Source: Streptomyces sp. WMMB303
Lineage (GTDB): Bacteria; Actinomycetota; Actinomycetes; Streptomycetales; Streptomycetaceae
Length of the DNA: 64,000 bases
Direction of reading: 5' to 3'
Assembly: GCF_029351045.1 (NCBI RefSeq)
Contig: NZ_JARKIN010000001.1
Location: 5,983,001 to 6,047,000, forward strand
Below are positions 50,634 to 59,406 of the stretch, piece after piece; positions within the stretch are counted from its first letter, which is position 1; each line of letters starts with the position of its first letter. The notes under the pieces were generated by a model that had not been told where the DNA came from, did not search any database, and saw only the letters and a program-made list of their open reading frames with translations. The position numbers and the translations under genes are program-made.

Positions 50634-51976
50634 TGCGGACACAGGTGTTCCTCGCCGGCACCCTGTACGGCGCCGCCACCCTGGCGGCGGCGCTCGACGC
50701 GGGCTGCTTCGAACCGGCCGACCAGCGGCTGCTGCTGGTCAGCAACAACGCCGCCACTCCCGAGACGGCGCCCGCGCTGGAGACCGCGCCGGGCTTCGAG
50801 CGGCTGCGCGGCCGCTTCGACCGGGTACTGTCGTGGAACGAGACGATCCGGCCGCTGCACCCGGCGGGCTGGTCGCCGCGCGCGGACGACGCCCCCTTGT
50901 GGGAGCGGTATCTGCGCCGGATGTGGGACCTGGGGGACGGCCCCGAGGACGAGGTCACGCTCGTGCTGGACACGCTCGGGGACGAGCCCGGGGCGGCGGT
51001 GGCGCAGCTGTTCGCGGACGCGCCGATCGAGGCGTACGCGGGCGGGCTGGCGGGCTACGGTCCCACCGGCGGCAAGCTGGATCCGCTGGTGGGCGCCCGG
51101 GTGCGCCGGCTGCTCCATCCGGACCTGGTGCCCGGTGTGGCGCCGCTGCAGCTGTCGGAGTTCGGCGTGCGGGCCGAGCCGGTACCGGCCGAGGCGCTCC
51201 GTGCGGTGGTGGCCGAGTTCGCGCAGGAGGCGCCGCCTTCGGTGGCCACCGCGCCTCGGGGTGCGGCACTGCTGCTGGGCCCGTCGCCGGCCGCGCCGAA
51301 GCTGCTCTCCCCGGACGAGGTGGAGCGGCTCCAGGTGCGGATGCTGCGCGGGCTCGCGGCGCGCGGTCACCGCGAGGTGGTCCTCAAGCCGCATCCGGCC
51401 GCGCCCGCGGACCTGCCGCGTGCCGTGGGGAAGGAGGCGGGCGAGCTCGGCGTCGCGCTGATGGTGGCGGATCCGCGGACACCGGCGGAGGTGCTGTACG
51501 AGGGGATGCGCCCGGCCCTGGTGGTGGGCTGCTGTTCGACGGCGCTGCTGACGGCGTCGGCGCTCTACGGACTGCCCGTGGTGCGGGCCGGTACCGGCCC
51601 GCTGCTGGAGCGGCTCGCGCCCTACGAGAGCGCCGAGCGGGTGCCGTTGACGCTGGTGGACGCGCTGCTGCCGGGTCTGGAGGACGGTTCGCAGGACGGC
51701 TCGGCCCCGCTTCCGCGCGGCGAGCCGGCGGCGCTGGTCCGCGCTGTCGGGTTCTGCATGCAGCCGCGGGTGCTCCCGGAGCTGCGTCCGGAGGCGGAGC
51801 GCTTCTTGGCGGAGCGGTTGTCCCCGGCGACCCGCCGCTATTTCACCCGCCGCCGGCTGACCGTGCTGGCGCTGCCCGGCGCGGTGCCCCGCCAGTTCGC
51901 TTTCGTCCCCCGCAACCGTGCGGTGCGCCGGGTCGCCCGCCGGGCGCGGGCGCTCAAGCGCGCGGCTCTGGGCTGA
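50633..51976 (+). CDS. Alpha-2,8-polysialyltransferase-family protein
   Basis: 447 residues. Beginning MRTQVFLAGTLYGAATLAAALDAG, middle LLLGPSPAAPKLLSPDEVERL, and HREVVLKPHPAAPADLP followed by VVGCCSTALLTASALYGLPVV, the pattern of bacterial polysialyltransferases (PF07388-like). It likely extends the CMP-nonulosonate-derived chain. It is translationally coupled to the GT2 gene, and this pair faces the nonulosonic acid operon. In S. coelicolor this region has been linked to teichulosonic acid. Confidence 0.83.
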   Translation: MRTQVFLAGTLYGAATLAAALDAGCFEPADQRLLLVSNNAATPETAPALETAPGFERLRGRFDRVLSWNETIRPLHPAGWSPRADDAPLWERYLRRMWDLGDGPEDEVTLVLDTLGDEPGAAVAQLFADAPIEAYAGGLAGYGPTGGKLDPLVGARVRRLLHPDLVPGVAPLQLSEFGVRAEPVPAEALRAVVAEFAQEAPPSVATAPRGAALLLGPSPAAPKLLSPDEVERLQVRMLRGLAARGHREVVLKPHPAAPADLPRAVGKEAGELGVALMVADPRTPAEVLYEGMRPALVVGCCSTALLTASALYGLPVVRAGTGPLLERLAPYESAERVPLTLVDALLPGLEDGSQDGSAPLPRGEPAALVRAVGFCMQPRVLPELRPEAERFLAERLSPATRRYFTRRRLTVLALPGAVPRQFAFVPRNRAVRRVARRARALKRAALG

Positions 51977-52022
51977 GTCCGGGCGCGGGGCGGAGCACCG
52001 GGGCGGCCGAGGGCGCGGCGGG

Positions 52023-52394
52023 TCAGGCCGTGGGGGTGTAGGTGCCGAAGGACCACAGGTTGCCCTCCGGGTCCCTGGCGGCGTACTCGCGCGAGCCGTA
52101 GTCCTGGTCGGTGGGCGGCAGCACGATCTCCGCGCCCGCCTCCACCGCGCGGGCGTGGTGCGCGTCCGGATCCTGTACGGAGACGTAGACGGCGCCGGGC
52201 CCCAGTCCGGCCATCAGACCGCTGTCGCGGGCGGTGCCGAGCATCACGAGGCCGTCCCCGAACCGCAGCTCGGCGTGGACCACCGAACCGTCGTCGCCCT
52301 CGAAGACGCGGACGGGCTCGAAGCCGAACGCGGCCTGCAGGAAGTCGACGGCGGCGCGGGGGTCGCGGTAGGTGAGCGCGGGATTGAGCGGCAT
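52023..52394 (-). CDS. VOC-family (glyoxalase-like) protein
   Basis: 123 residues, a single vicinal-oxygen-chelate unit: LTYRDPRAAVDFLQAAFGFEPVRVFEGDDG, HAELRFGDGLVMLG, YVSVQDPDAHHARAVEAGAEIV and YAARDPEGNLWSFGTY. The substrate cannot be read; many such proteins give antibiotic tolerance or act as small dioxygenases. A similar GNLWSFGTY ending is common in Streptomyces. Confidence 0.88.
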   Translation of the reverse strand: MPLNPALTYRDPRAAVDFLQAAFGFEPVRVFEGDDGSVVHAELRFGDGLVMLGTARDSGLMAGLGPGAVYVSVQDPDAHHARAVEAGAEIVLPPTDQDYGSREYAARDPEGNLWSFGTYTPTA

Positions 52395-52616
52395 GCCGGC
52401 CCTCCTCGTGCCGTCGCGCGCCCCTCGGGGTCCCGGGCCCCTGCGGACCTCCCCGGTGCGGCGCGCCTGCCGGGTACTGCCCCCAGCCTGGCAGACACCC
52501 GCGGCATCGGCCTGCCGAGCACGCACCCGCCGCCGGAGGCGGACATCACGGCTCGGCGGAAGCCCCGCCCGGCGGGTGCCGTCCATGCCGGGCCGCGCCC
52601 ATCGTCCGCGCCGCGC

Positions 52617-54104
52617 TCACACCGCCGGGGGGCGCCGTTCGTACCAGCGCTGGTCGGCCTCCAGCTGGGCGGCGAGGGAGACCAGCAGGGGTTCGCTGTC
52701 GGCGGGGCCCAGGAGCTGAGCGCCCAGCGGCAGCCGGTCCGGCTCGGTCACGGCGGCGGGGACGTTGACGCCGGGCCAGCCGAGGACGTTCCACGGCCAG
52801 GCGTACGGGCAGTGGGCGATCATCCTGCGGTCGGTCTGCCAGTTGGACAGCCGGGCCAGATCGCCGATCCGGGGCGGCGGGGTGGCGGTGGTGGGGGCGA
52901 GGACGACGTCGTAGCGGCGGAAGATCCGGCCCACGTGGCGGCGCAGCGGCTCCTCGGCGGCCCGGGCGGCGCGCAGCAGCGGGCCGCCCAGCAGCCGTCC
53001 GGTGCGGGCCGCGGCGCGGGTGCGCGGGTCCAGCAGCCCGGGGTCGGGGGTGCGCTGCGCCCAGGTGCGGATGCCGGCGGTGGCGCGGGGGAGGAACGTC
53101 AGCCCGATCGGACCGTAGTGCGGGTCGGCCTCCTCCACCTCGTGTCCGAGTAGGGCGAGCCGTTCGGCCAGGGCGCGCACGGCGGTGTCGACGCGGGGAT
53201 CCAGCCGCTTCGGGGTGGCGGTGAAGGCCCACCGGGTGGACAGTGCGATCCGCAGCCGCCCGGGGTCGCGGCCGGGCGCGCCGCGCACGTCCACGGGCGG
53301 CGGCCGGTGCAGGTCGCCCTCCCGGTTCCCCGCGGCGGCGTCCAGCAGCAGTGCGGCGTCCTCGACGGTGCGCGCCAGCGGCCCGAGGACGGTGATGCCG
53401 TTGAACGCCTCGGGGTCCGGCCAGGTGGAGATGCGGCCCCGCTGGGGCTTGATGCCGACGAGATGCGTCCAGGCCGCGGGGATCCGGATCGATCCGGCGC
53501 CGTCCGAACCGAGCGCCGCGGGCACCAGCCCGGCGGCGACGGCTGCGGCCGCACCGCCCGAGGAACCGCCGGGTGTGTGGGCCGGGTTCCAGGGGTTGCG
53601 GGTGTCGCCGAAGGCGCGGCCCTCGGTGAACGGCCACTGCCCGAGTTCGGGGCTGTTGGTCTTGCCGACGACGATCGCTCCGGCGGCCCGCAGTCTGCGC
53701 ACCGCCTCCGCGTCGGCGGTCTTGACCGGGAAGTCTCCGGCGCAGCCGAACGCGGTGGGTTCCCCGCACACGTCGGTGTCGTCCTTGACCGCGACCGGGA
53801 CGCCCAGCAGCGGCCGGCCGCTGCCCTGTTCGCGGGCCCGGTCGGCGGCGTCGGCCTCGGCCAGCGCCGCCTCGGCGCGTACCCGGCGGAAGGCGTTCAG
53901 CGTGGGCTGGGTGGCCTCGATCCGGGCGAGCGCCTGTTCGGTCAGGGCCCGGGAGGTCGTCTCGCCCGCGGCGAGCGCAGCGGCGGCCCGGGCGAGTCCG
54001 GGCAGCGGCTCCGGCCCGATGCCGCCGCCCCCGGGGGCGGGCGGGGGATGCTGGGGGCGGGGCTGTGGTTGTTCGGCGGACCCCGTCCCGGTTCCTGTCG
54101 ACAT
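52617..54104 (-). CDS. Amidase-signature-family enzyme
   Basis: 495 residues. The Ser-cisSer-Lys triad is visible: VPVAVKDDTDV (lysine), GGSSGGAAAAVAAGLVPAALGSDGAGSIRIPAA (both serines) and HLVGIKPQRGR. Family length is normal. It hydrolyses an amide in the cytoplasm; it is not GatA, since it lacks gatB/gatC neighbours. The N terminus (about 35 residues) is Pro/Gly-rich. It runs opposite to the L,D-transpeptidase gene upstream of it. Confidence 0.92.
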   Translation of the reverse strand: MSTGTGTGSAEQPQPRPQHPPPAPGGGGIGPEPLPGLARAAAALAAGETTSRALTEQALARIEATQPTLNAFRRVRAEAALAEADAADRAREQGSGRPLLGVPVAVKDDTDVCGEPTAFGCAGDFPVKTADAEAVRRLRAAGAIVVGKTNSPELGQWPFTEGRAFGDTRNPWNPAHTPGGSSGGAAAAVAAGLVPAALGSDGAGSIRIPAAWTHLVGIKPQRGRISTWPDPEAFNGITVLGPLARTVEDAALLLDAAAGNREGDLHRPPPVDVRGAPGRDPGRLRIALSTRWAFTATPKRLDPRVDTAVRALAERLALLGHEVEEADPHYGPIGLTFLPRATAGIRTWAQRTPDPGLLDPRTRAAARTGRLLGGPLLRAARAAEEPLRRHVGRIFRRYDVVLAPTTATPPPRIGDLARLSNWQTDRRMIAHCPYAWPWNVLGWPGVNVPAAVTEPDRLPLGAQLLGPADSEPLLVSLAAQLEADQRWYERRPPAV

Positions 54105-54306
54105 GGACACCTCGCGGGCTGCTCGTCGGTCGTCGGTCTCGCCTGCGCCTACTGTCCCCGATCCGCACCCGGTTTTAAACCCGCCAGTAACAAAACCGGG
54201 CGGGGCACTCGTCGCCCGGGCGGTCGGCAGGCCCGGCAGCGGGTTCACGGGGCGGCGGGCTGGGCAGTGATGGACCCGTACACCTGTCGAACCTCCGGGG
54301 GTGGGG

Positions 54307-55194
54307 ATGCACAGGAGGGGAGCAACGGCCGTGCGCGGTGCGGCGGCCTCGGCCGCAGTGCTGCTGACGGCGGGGGCGCTCGCCGGATGCGAGGTCAAGG
54401 ACGGTGCGAGCGGCCCGTCCGTGCGGATCTCCAAGGCCCCGCAGAAGGCGGCCGGGAAGCCGCCGCCCGCACCGGCGCCCACGCAGCCGAAGCGCTCGGC
54501 ACCGGCCCGGCCCGCGCAGCCCACCCGGCCGCAGCAGCCCAAGGCCGCGCGACCGGCCGCGCAGACGGTGCGGATGGCACCCGGCGCACGCGGCGCGCAC
54601 GTACGCGAACTCCAGGCGCGGCTGCGGCAACTGGGCCACTTCGACCGCAACCCGACCGGCTACTACGGCCCGGTGACGGCCGCTTCGGTCTCCGCGTTCC
54701 AGCAGCGGCGCGGCATGCCCCGCACCGGCAAGGTCACCGACGCGGTGCTGAGCGCGCTGCGGGCCCGCACCCACGAGCCCACCCGCACCGAACTGCACCC
54801 GCCCACCAGCCGTCCACTGGCCGTGCCGGACCCGCGCTGCACCACGGGGCGCGCGCTGTGCATCAGCAAGACGAGCCGCACCGCCGCGTGGATGGTCGAC
54901 GGCAAGGTGCGCACCGCGATGGACGTGCGGTTCGGCTCGGCCTACACACCGACCCGCGAGGGCCGGTTCACGGTCGACTTCAAGAGCCGGCACCACCACT
55001 CGACCCTCTACGACAGCCCGATGCCCTACGCGATGTTCTTCAGCCGGGGCCAGGCGGTGCACTACTCCTCCGACTTCGCCGCCCGCGGGTACGCGGGCGC
55101 GTCCCACGGGTGCGTGAACGTGCGGGACAAGAAGAAGATCGCGAAGGTCTTCGCGGAGATCCGCCCGGGCGACAAGGTCGTGGTCTACAAGTGA
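54307..55194 (+). CDS. L,D-transpeptidase lipoprotein with peptidoglycan-binding domain
   Basis: 295 residues from ATG 54307. Signal peptide with lipobox LLTAGALAGCEV (cysteine near 28). A Pro/Ala/Lys-rich spacer follows, then a PG_binding_1 domain (GAHVRELQARLRQLGHFDRNPTGYYGPVT, about 97-150). The YkuD catalytic domain (about 170-295) has SDFAARGYAGASHGCVNVRD, with the nucleophilic cysteine in SHGC. It forms 3-3 cross-links in the wall. GTG 54301 is an alternative start. A strong hairpin follows. Confidence 0.93.
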   Translation: MHRRGATAVRGAAASAAVLLTAGALAGCEVKDGASGPSVRISKAPQKAAGKPPPAPAPTQPKRSAPARPAQPTRPQQPKAARPAAQTVRMAPGARGAHVRELQARLRQLGHFDRNPTGYYGPVTAASVSAFQQRRGMPRTGKVTDAVLSALRARTHEPTRTELHPPTSRPLAVPDPRCTTGRALCISKTSRTAAWMVDGKVRTAMDVRFGSAYTPTREGRFTVDFKSRHHHSTLYDSPMPYAMFFSRGQAVHYSSDFAARGYAGASHGCVNVRDKKKIAKVFAEIRPGDKVVVYK

Positions 55195-55274
55195 CGGCGC
55201 CCCGCCCGACAGAACGCCCCGCCCGCGCACCGGGCCACCGCGCGAACAGCCGGGGACGAGCGAGGGAGTGAGGG

Positions 55275-55313
55275 GGCGCGGGCGGGACCGGGGGAACGTG
55301 TCCCGCCCGCGCC
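55275..55313. terminator. Hairpin terminator after the L,D-transpeptidase
   Basis: 55275-55288 pairs perfectly with 55300-55313 (14-base stem, 11-base loop) about 80 bases after the stop codon. The convergent sigma-associated gene ends about 160 bases further, so it may serve both directions. Confidence 0.85.
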
Positions 55314-55471
55314 ATCGCGCGAACCCAGAGGTACGGGGGGAACCTCGGGCTTACCGCGCCGCCGATGACCAGTCGGCTCACTCTCTTCAGCGCCGTGCCC
55401 GGCGAAAGTGTCACACCGTCGGCCGGGTGAACCGTGTGGCACCGGTCACTGCCGCGTCGGTGCGGCCGTCG

Positions 55472-56851
55472 TCACCGCCGCGTCGGTGCGGCCGTCGTGG
55501 CCGTCGTGCTCGGTGCCGGATCCGAGGGCTCGGACGGCACGCCGCCCCCGCTCGCACCGGAACCGCCGGTGTCCGCACCGCCGGAACCGCCGTCCGCACC
55601 GCCGTCGCCGCCGCCGGCGCTCTCCCCCGAGCCGCCGCCCGAGCCGGTACTCTGCCCGCCGCCACCGCCGGCGCTCTCTCCGCCGCCTCCGCCGGAACTG
55701 TCGCTCTCCCCGTGCCGGGCGCAGAACCTCCGCACCACGGCGCGGCCACCCGCGGCGCGTTCCAGCTTGCGGCGGTCGTCGGTCTCCAGCTTGTCCGCCG
55801 CGTACGCCCTGCACAGCGCCTCGGCGATGGCTTCCTTCCGGGAGCCGTCGTGGCCGCCGTGGTGCCCACCCCCGCCGGGGAAGGTGCCACCGGGCCTGTC
55901 CCTCCAGGGACCGTTGCCGCCCAGGTCGCCCCCGGTGCCGCCGTCGGCGAGATCCCGGGAGGAGCCGTCCTGACCGCTCCCCTTGCCGCCGTCGGCGCCC
56001 CCGCCGTCTCCGTCCTCCCCGCTGCCGGCGCCGGGCCCGGCGGACCGGTCGCGGCCGCCGTGCCGCTCGCCCGCGCTGTCCCGGCCGGGCGTTGCACCGC
56101 TGCCGCCGCCCTCCTCCGCGCTCTCGGACCCCGAACTGGCGGCCGGGGAGGCGCTGACGGCGGGTGCGTCGCCGCTCGAGAACGGGGTCGGCAGCACGCC
56201 CGCACCGGCCGCGACCGCGACCCCGCCGAGCGCACAGCCCGCCAGCGCGACGGCGAATCCGGCCCGCAGGGGTCGGCCCGTGAGGATGTGCCGGGTTCGG
56301 CTACGGGCACTGCCCAGCGCCCCGCCGCCGCCGAGCGCGCCCGCCGGCGCGACCGCGGAGGCGCCGCCGGAGCGGGCAGCGACCCGGGCGGCGCGGAAAG
56401 CGTCCAGCGCCGCGGCCTCGCCGGGGAGTTCGACCGGGGTGGTGCCTGGCGCGGTGGGAGGGGGCGCGCTGTGAGCGGCGGACAGCTCGTCCAGTGCTGC
56501 GGCGAGCCGGGCCGCCGTACAGCGGTCGGCCTCGCGGAACCAGTCGGGTGAGGGCACGTCGAGACGGCCCCCGGCTCTTCGACCCGAACGCCCGGTCCGA
56601 GCAGTGGAGTTCGCGGGTGCCGAGTGCCCGCTCGCGGGGTTCGCGTGCTCCGGGGCCGGGGCGGATTCCCTTCCCCCGGCGGGGGATCCGTGCTCCGCGG
56701 ACGAGTCGCCCTCCGGCTCGGCACCCCGCGCCTCGGCGGCCGGCCCGGAACCGGAACCCGGTCTGCCGTCTTCACAGGCTTCGACCGGCAGGCCGCGCAG
56801 CAAGCGCTCCGCAGTCTCTTCATCCAGCCAGCTGTACCGGTCGTCCGCCAT
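55472..56851 (-). CDS. Membrane partner of the ECF sigma factor (putative anti-sigma protein)
   Basis: 459 residues from ATG 56851, overlapping the sigma factor stop (TGATG). The cytosolic part (1-190) starts WLDEETAERLLRGLPVE and contains WFREADRCTAARLAAALDELSA. One membrane segment follows (about 193-218, RAGFAVALAGCALGGVAVAAGAGVL). The outer part of 240 residues is mostly Gly/Ser/Asp low complexity with one helical island (KEAIAEALCRAYAADKLETDDRRKLERAAGG). There is no ZAS zinc motif. Coupling and topology suggest it senses the wall and holds the sigma factor; inferred. Confidence 0.82.
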   Translation of the reverse strand: MADDRYSWLDEETAERLLRGLPVEACEDGRPGSGSGPAAEARGAEPEGDSSAEHGSPAGGRESAPAPEHANPASGHSAPANSTARTGRSGRRAGGRLDVPSPDWFREADRCTAARLAAALDELSAAHSAPPPTAPGTTPVELPGEAAALDAFRAARVAARSGGASAVAPAGALGGGGALGSARSRTRHILTGRPLRAGFAVALAGCALGGVAVAAGAGVLPTPFSSGDAPAVSASPAASSGSESAEEGGGSGATPGRDSAGERHGGRDRSAGPGAGSGEDGDGGGADGGKGSGQDGSSRDLADGGTGGDLGGNGPWRDRPGGTFPGGGGHHGGHDGSRKEAIAEALCRAYAADKLETDDRRKLERAAGGRAVVRRFCARHGESDSSGGGGGESAGGGGGQSTGSGGGSGESAGGGDGGADGGSGGADTGGSGASGGGVPSEPSDPAPSTTATTAAPTRR

Positions 56852-57573
56852 CACGTTTCCCTCAGCGTTCGGGTGGCTTTATGCGTCACACCGCGCGCCA
56901 TGCCGCGTGTCCTGCCCTTCGCCATGCCACCGCCCGGCCTGGACCCGGAGCCCGGACCGGCGGGGCCGTCGGCCACGGCCGTCCCGCCCGCGCCGTCGAC
57001 CGCGTCGCCGGACGGGCCCAGAGCCCCCTCCTCCAGCAGCTCCGCCAGTCTGCGCAGGCCGCGGTGCGCGGCCGTCCGCACCGCGCCCGACCGCTTTCCC
57101 AGCACCTGCGCGGCGCTCTTGGCGTCCAGCCCGACGACCACCCGCAGCACGACCGCCTCGGCCTGATCGCGGGGGAGCTGCGATATGAGCGCCATCGTGC
57201 TGCTGGTCCCCAGCGCCTCCAACGCCTCGTCCGCCGTGTCGGTGCCGGCCGGCAGGACGGTCAGCTCACTCTCGTCACCGCCGACGGCGGGGCGGCGGCC
57301 GCGCATCCGCAGATGGTCCAGCCCCCGGTTGCGGGCGATCCGCGCCGCCCAGCCGCGGAACCGGTCCGCGTCGCCGTGGAAGCGGGGCAGGTCGCGGGCG
57401 ATCTGCAGCCACGCCTCGGAGGCCACGTCCTCGGCGTCGGCTTCCGGCACCAGCGTGCGCACGTAGCCGAGCAGGCGCGGGTGCACCGAGCGGTAGACGG
57501 TGCGGAAGGCGGACTCGTCCCCCTCCTGCGCCGCACGCACCGCAGCGGTCAGCTCCGCGTCGTCCCCCTGCAC
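56851..57573 (-). CDS. ECF sigma factor (SigE-like)
   Basis: 240 residues from GTG 57573; ATG 57636 would add 21. Region 2: FRTVYRSVHPRLLGYVRTLV, ADAEDVASEAWLQIARDLPRF and FRGWAARIARNRGLDHLRMRGR. Region 4: LISQLPRDQAEAVVLRVVVGLDAKSAAQVLGKRSGAVRTAAHRGLRRLAELLEEG. The last 60 residues are Gly-rich and unstructured. The next gene, overlapping by one base, encodes its membrane partner. Confidence 0.92.
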   Translation of the reverse strand: MQGDDAELTAAVRAAQEGDESAFRTVYRSVHPRLLGYVRTLVPEADAEDVASEAWLQIARDLPRFHGDADRFRGWAARIARNRGLDHLRMRGRRPAVGGDESELTVLPAGTDTADEALEALGTSSTMALISQLPRDQAEAVVLRVVVGLDAKSAAQVLGKRSGAVRTAAHRGLRRLAELLEEGALGPSGDAVDGAGGTAVADGPAGPGSGSRPGGGMAKGRTRGMARGVTHKATRTLRET

Positions 57574-58079
57574 GCCCGTCTCTCGCCCCACTCCGCGAAG
57601 GTGTCTGTGCTGTGCGCCGTTGCCGGGAGTCAGCATCCCGGCCGCCGGATTTTCGCGTCCCGGCTGCCGGGTTCGGTCCACCCGGCGCGGCGCGAGCAGC
57701 ACGCTAAGGCCAAGTGTGCACGCTCGTCCATGCCGAAGGGAGAGGCGGGGCGGCAGCGCGCTGTGCGTGAGGATGCGGTAGCCCACCGTCAGCATCCGGA
57801 CTCCGCGGTGAGCGCGGAACGGCGGCCCGCGAACGGTTGCGGCGTGGCGCGTAACACATTGCGAGGCGGTGGCGCTGAGGAGAGTACGGGCAAGCCGCTG
57901 GCGTAGTGAGCCCGTGTCCGACGGCGGCCGGGGTCTCTCCTGTGGGGGGTGGCGGCCCCGGTCGCCCTCGGCTTTCTCCGCCGGTCCGGAGCCCGTTCCC
58001 CTCCTCCGGCACTCGCGGTGCTCCCCTCCGCCGCCCCTGGTGCCGCCGGCCGGAGCCGCCCGTGCCACGATGCGGACGC
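57574..58079. other. 506-base intergenic region upstream of the sigma and SUKH genes
   Basis: Divergent promoters must lie here. The 57574-57636 part could still be coding if the sigma factor starts at ATG 57636. I see no operator, repeat or small gene with coding character in the rest; the longer open frames crossing it are extensions of flanking genes. Confidence 0.5.
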
Positions 58080-59369
58080 ATGAACGGCACCACGCCCTCC
58101 CCGTCATCCGGACTCTCCGCGCTGGCGGCGCACTTCGCGCTGCCCGGCACCGGACCGGGCACGACACCGCCCTCGCCCCCCGCGCCCGTTCCGGTGGACT
58201 GGCCGGCCGTGGAGTCCTGGCTGGGCCTGCGACTGCCCCGGGACTACAAGGAGTTGGTCACCGCCTACGGGCCGCTCGACCTCGGCGCCTACGTCTGGGT
58301 GCACGCGCCGTGTGTCCAAGAGGGCAGGTTCGACTACGCGGACTGGCTGCACGACACCCACCGGCAGACCCGGATCAGCGCCCGGGGCACCGGTACCGAG
58401 GGGCCGCCGCTCTTCCATCCCGCGCCCGGTGGGCTGCTGGCGTGGGGCCAGACGCGGGGCGGCGGGGTGCTCCTGTGGGACACCTCCGCCCCCGAGAACC
58501 CGGACGCGTGGCCCGTCGTCCTCTTCGACTGGAACGTCTATCCCAGCCCGGACCCGGACGCCACCTCGGAGAGCCGCCCCTGGTACCGCCTCGGCGGCAC
58601 CGCCACCGCAACCTTGACCGCCCTGCTGACCACCGGCATCCCCATGGACGGCGGCGGCCAGTTCGGACCGCTGCCCGGAACCGCACAGCGCACCGCCTAC
58701 CTTCCCGAGGCCGCCCGCTGGACCCCGCCGCCGCCCACGGTGGAGCACGACCCCGCGCGGCGGGCCGCGTTGCGCGAGGGCAGCGGGCTCGCGGCGCTGA
58801 CCGCGCTCGTCCCGCCGCCGGAGCAGCCCTACCTGGGCGATGCGGCGGGCGAGGGCTGGGAGCCCCTCTTCGCCGAGCTGGGCACCAGGCTGCCGCACGA
58901 GTACGTCATCCTGCTCGAGACCTACGGTGCGGGCTGCTGGTCGGAGTGGCTGCGCTTCCACACCCCGCTGCGCCGTGCGGGGGCGGCCGCCGATCCGGAG
59001 GCGGGCGGCGGATTCGGCTGGCACGTGCAGCAGGTCGGCGACGCCTATCGAACACTGAAGGGCAACTGGCCAGAGCAGTATCCGCTGGCGGTCTGGCCGG
59101 AGCCGGGCGGCTTCCTGCCGTTCGCCAACTCCATCGACGGCGACGTGCTGGGCTGGCTGACCGAGGGCGCGGATCCGGACCGCTGGCCACTGCTCGTCTG
59201 GCCGCGGCACGCCCGTCAGGGGCCCGCGCTGGAGGGTTCCCTGACCGACGTCCTGCTCTCGTGGCTGCGCGGCGCCTTCGCCGCGCCGGGCTTCGCCGAA
59301 CTCGACGAGGACGACGACCCGCTGGACTTCGCCAAGTTCGAGCCGTGGCCGGCGCACACCTACTGGTGA
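58080..59369 (+). CDS. Tandem SUKH (SMI1/KNR4) domain protein
   Basis: 429 residues. Two SUKH units: WPAVESWLGLRLPRDYKELVTAYGPLDLGAYVWV (about 40-75) with GGLLAWGQTRGGGVLLW, and LFAELGTRLPHEYVILLETYGAGCWSEWLRFH (about 262-295) with GGFLPFANSIDGDVLGWL and ADPDRWPLLVW. SUKH proteins often serve as immunity proteins against nuclease and other polymorphic toxins, or as binding adaptors. No toxin gene lies adjacent. ATG 58080 begins MNGTTPSP; the open frame extends to 57906 without coding character. Confidence 0.88.
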   Translation: MNGTTPSPSSGLSALAAHFALPGTGPGTTPPSPPAPVPVDWPAVESWLGLRLPRDYKELVTAYGPLDLGAYVWVHAPCVQEGRFDYADWLHDTHRQTRISARGTGTEGPPLFHPAPGGLLAWGQTRGGGVLLWDTSAPENPDAWPVVLFDWNVYPSPDPDATSESRPWYRLGGTATATLTALLTTGIPMDGGGQFGPLPGTAQRTAYLPEAARWTPPPPTVEHDPARRAALREGSGLAALTALVPPPEQPYLGDAAGEGWEPLFAELGTRLPHEYVILLETYGAGCWSEWLRFHTPLRRAGAAADPEAGGGFGWHVQQVGDAYRTLKGNWPEQYPLAVWPEPGGFLPFANSIDGDVLGWLTEGADPDRWPLLVWPRHARQGPALEGSLTDVLLSWLRGAFAAPGFAELDEDDDPLDFAKFEPWPAHTYW

Positions 59370-59406
59370 GACGGCGTCCGCCGGCCCGGCGGCGGGCCGG
59401 TCCCGG

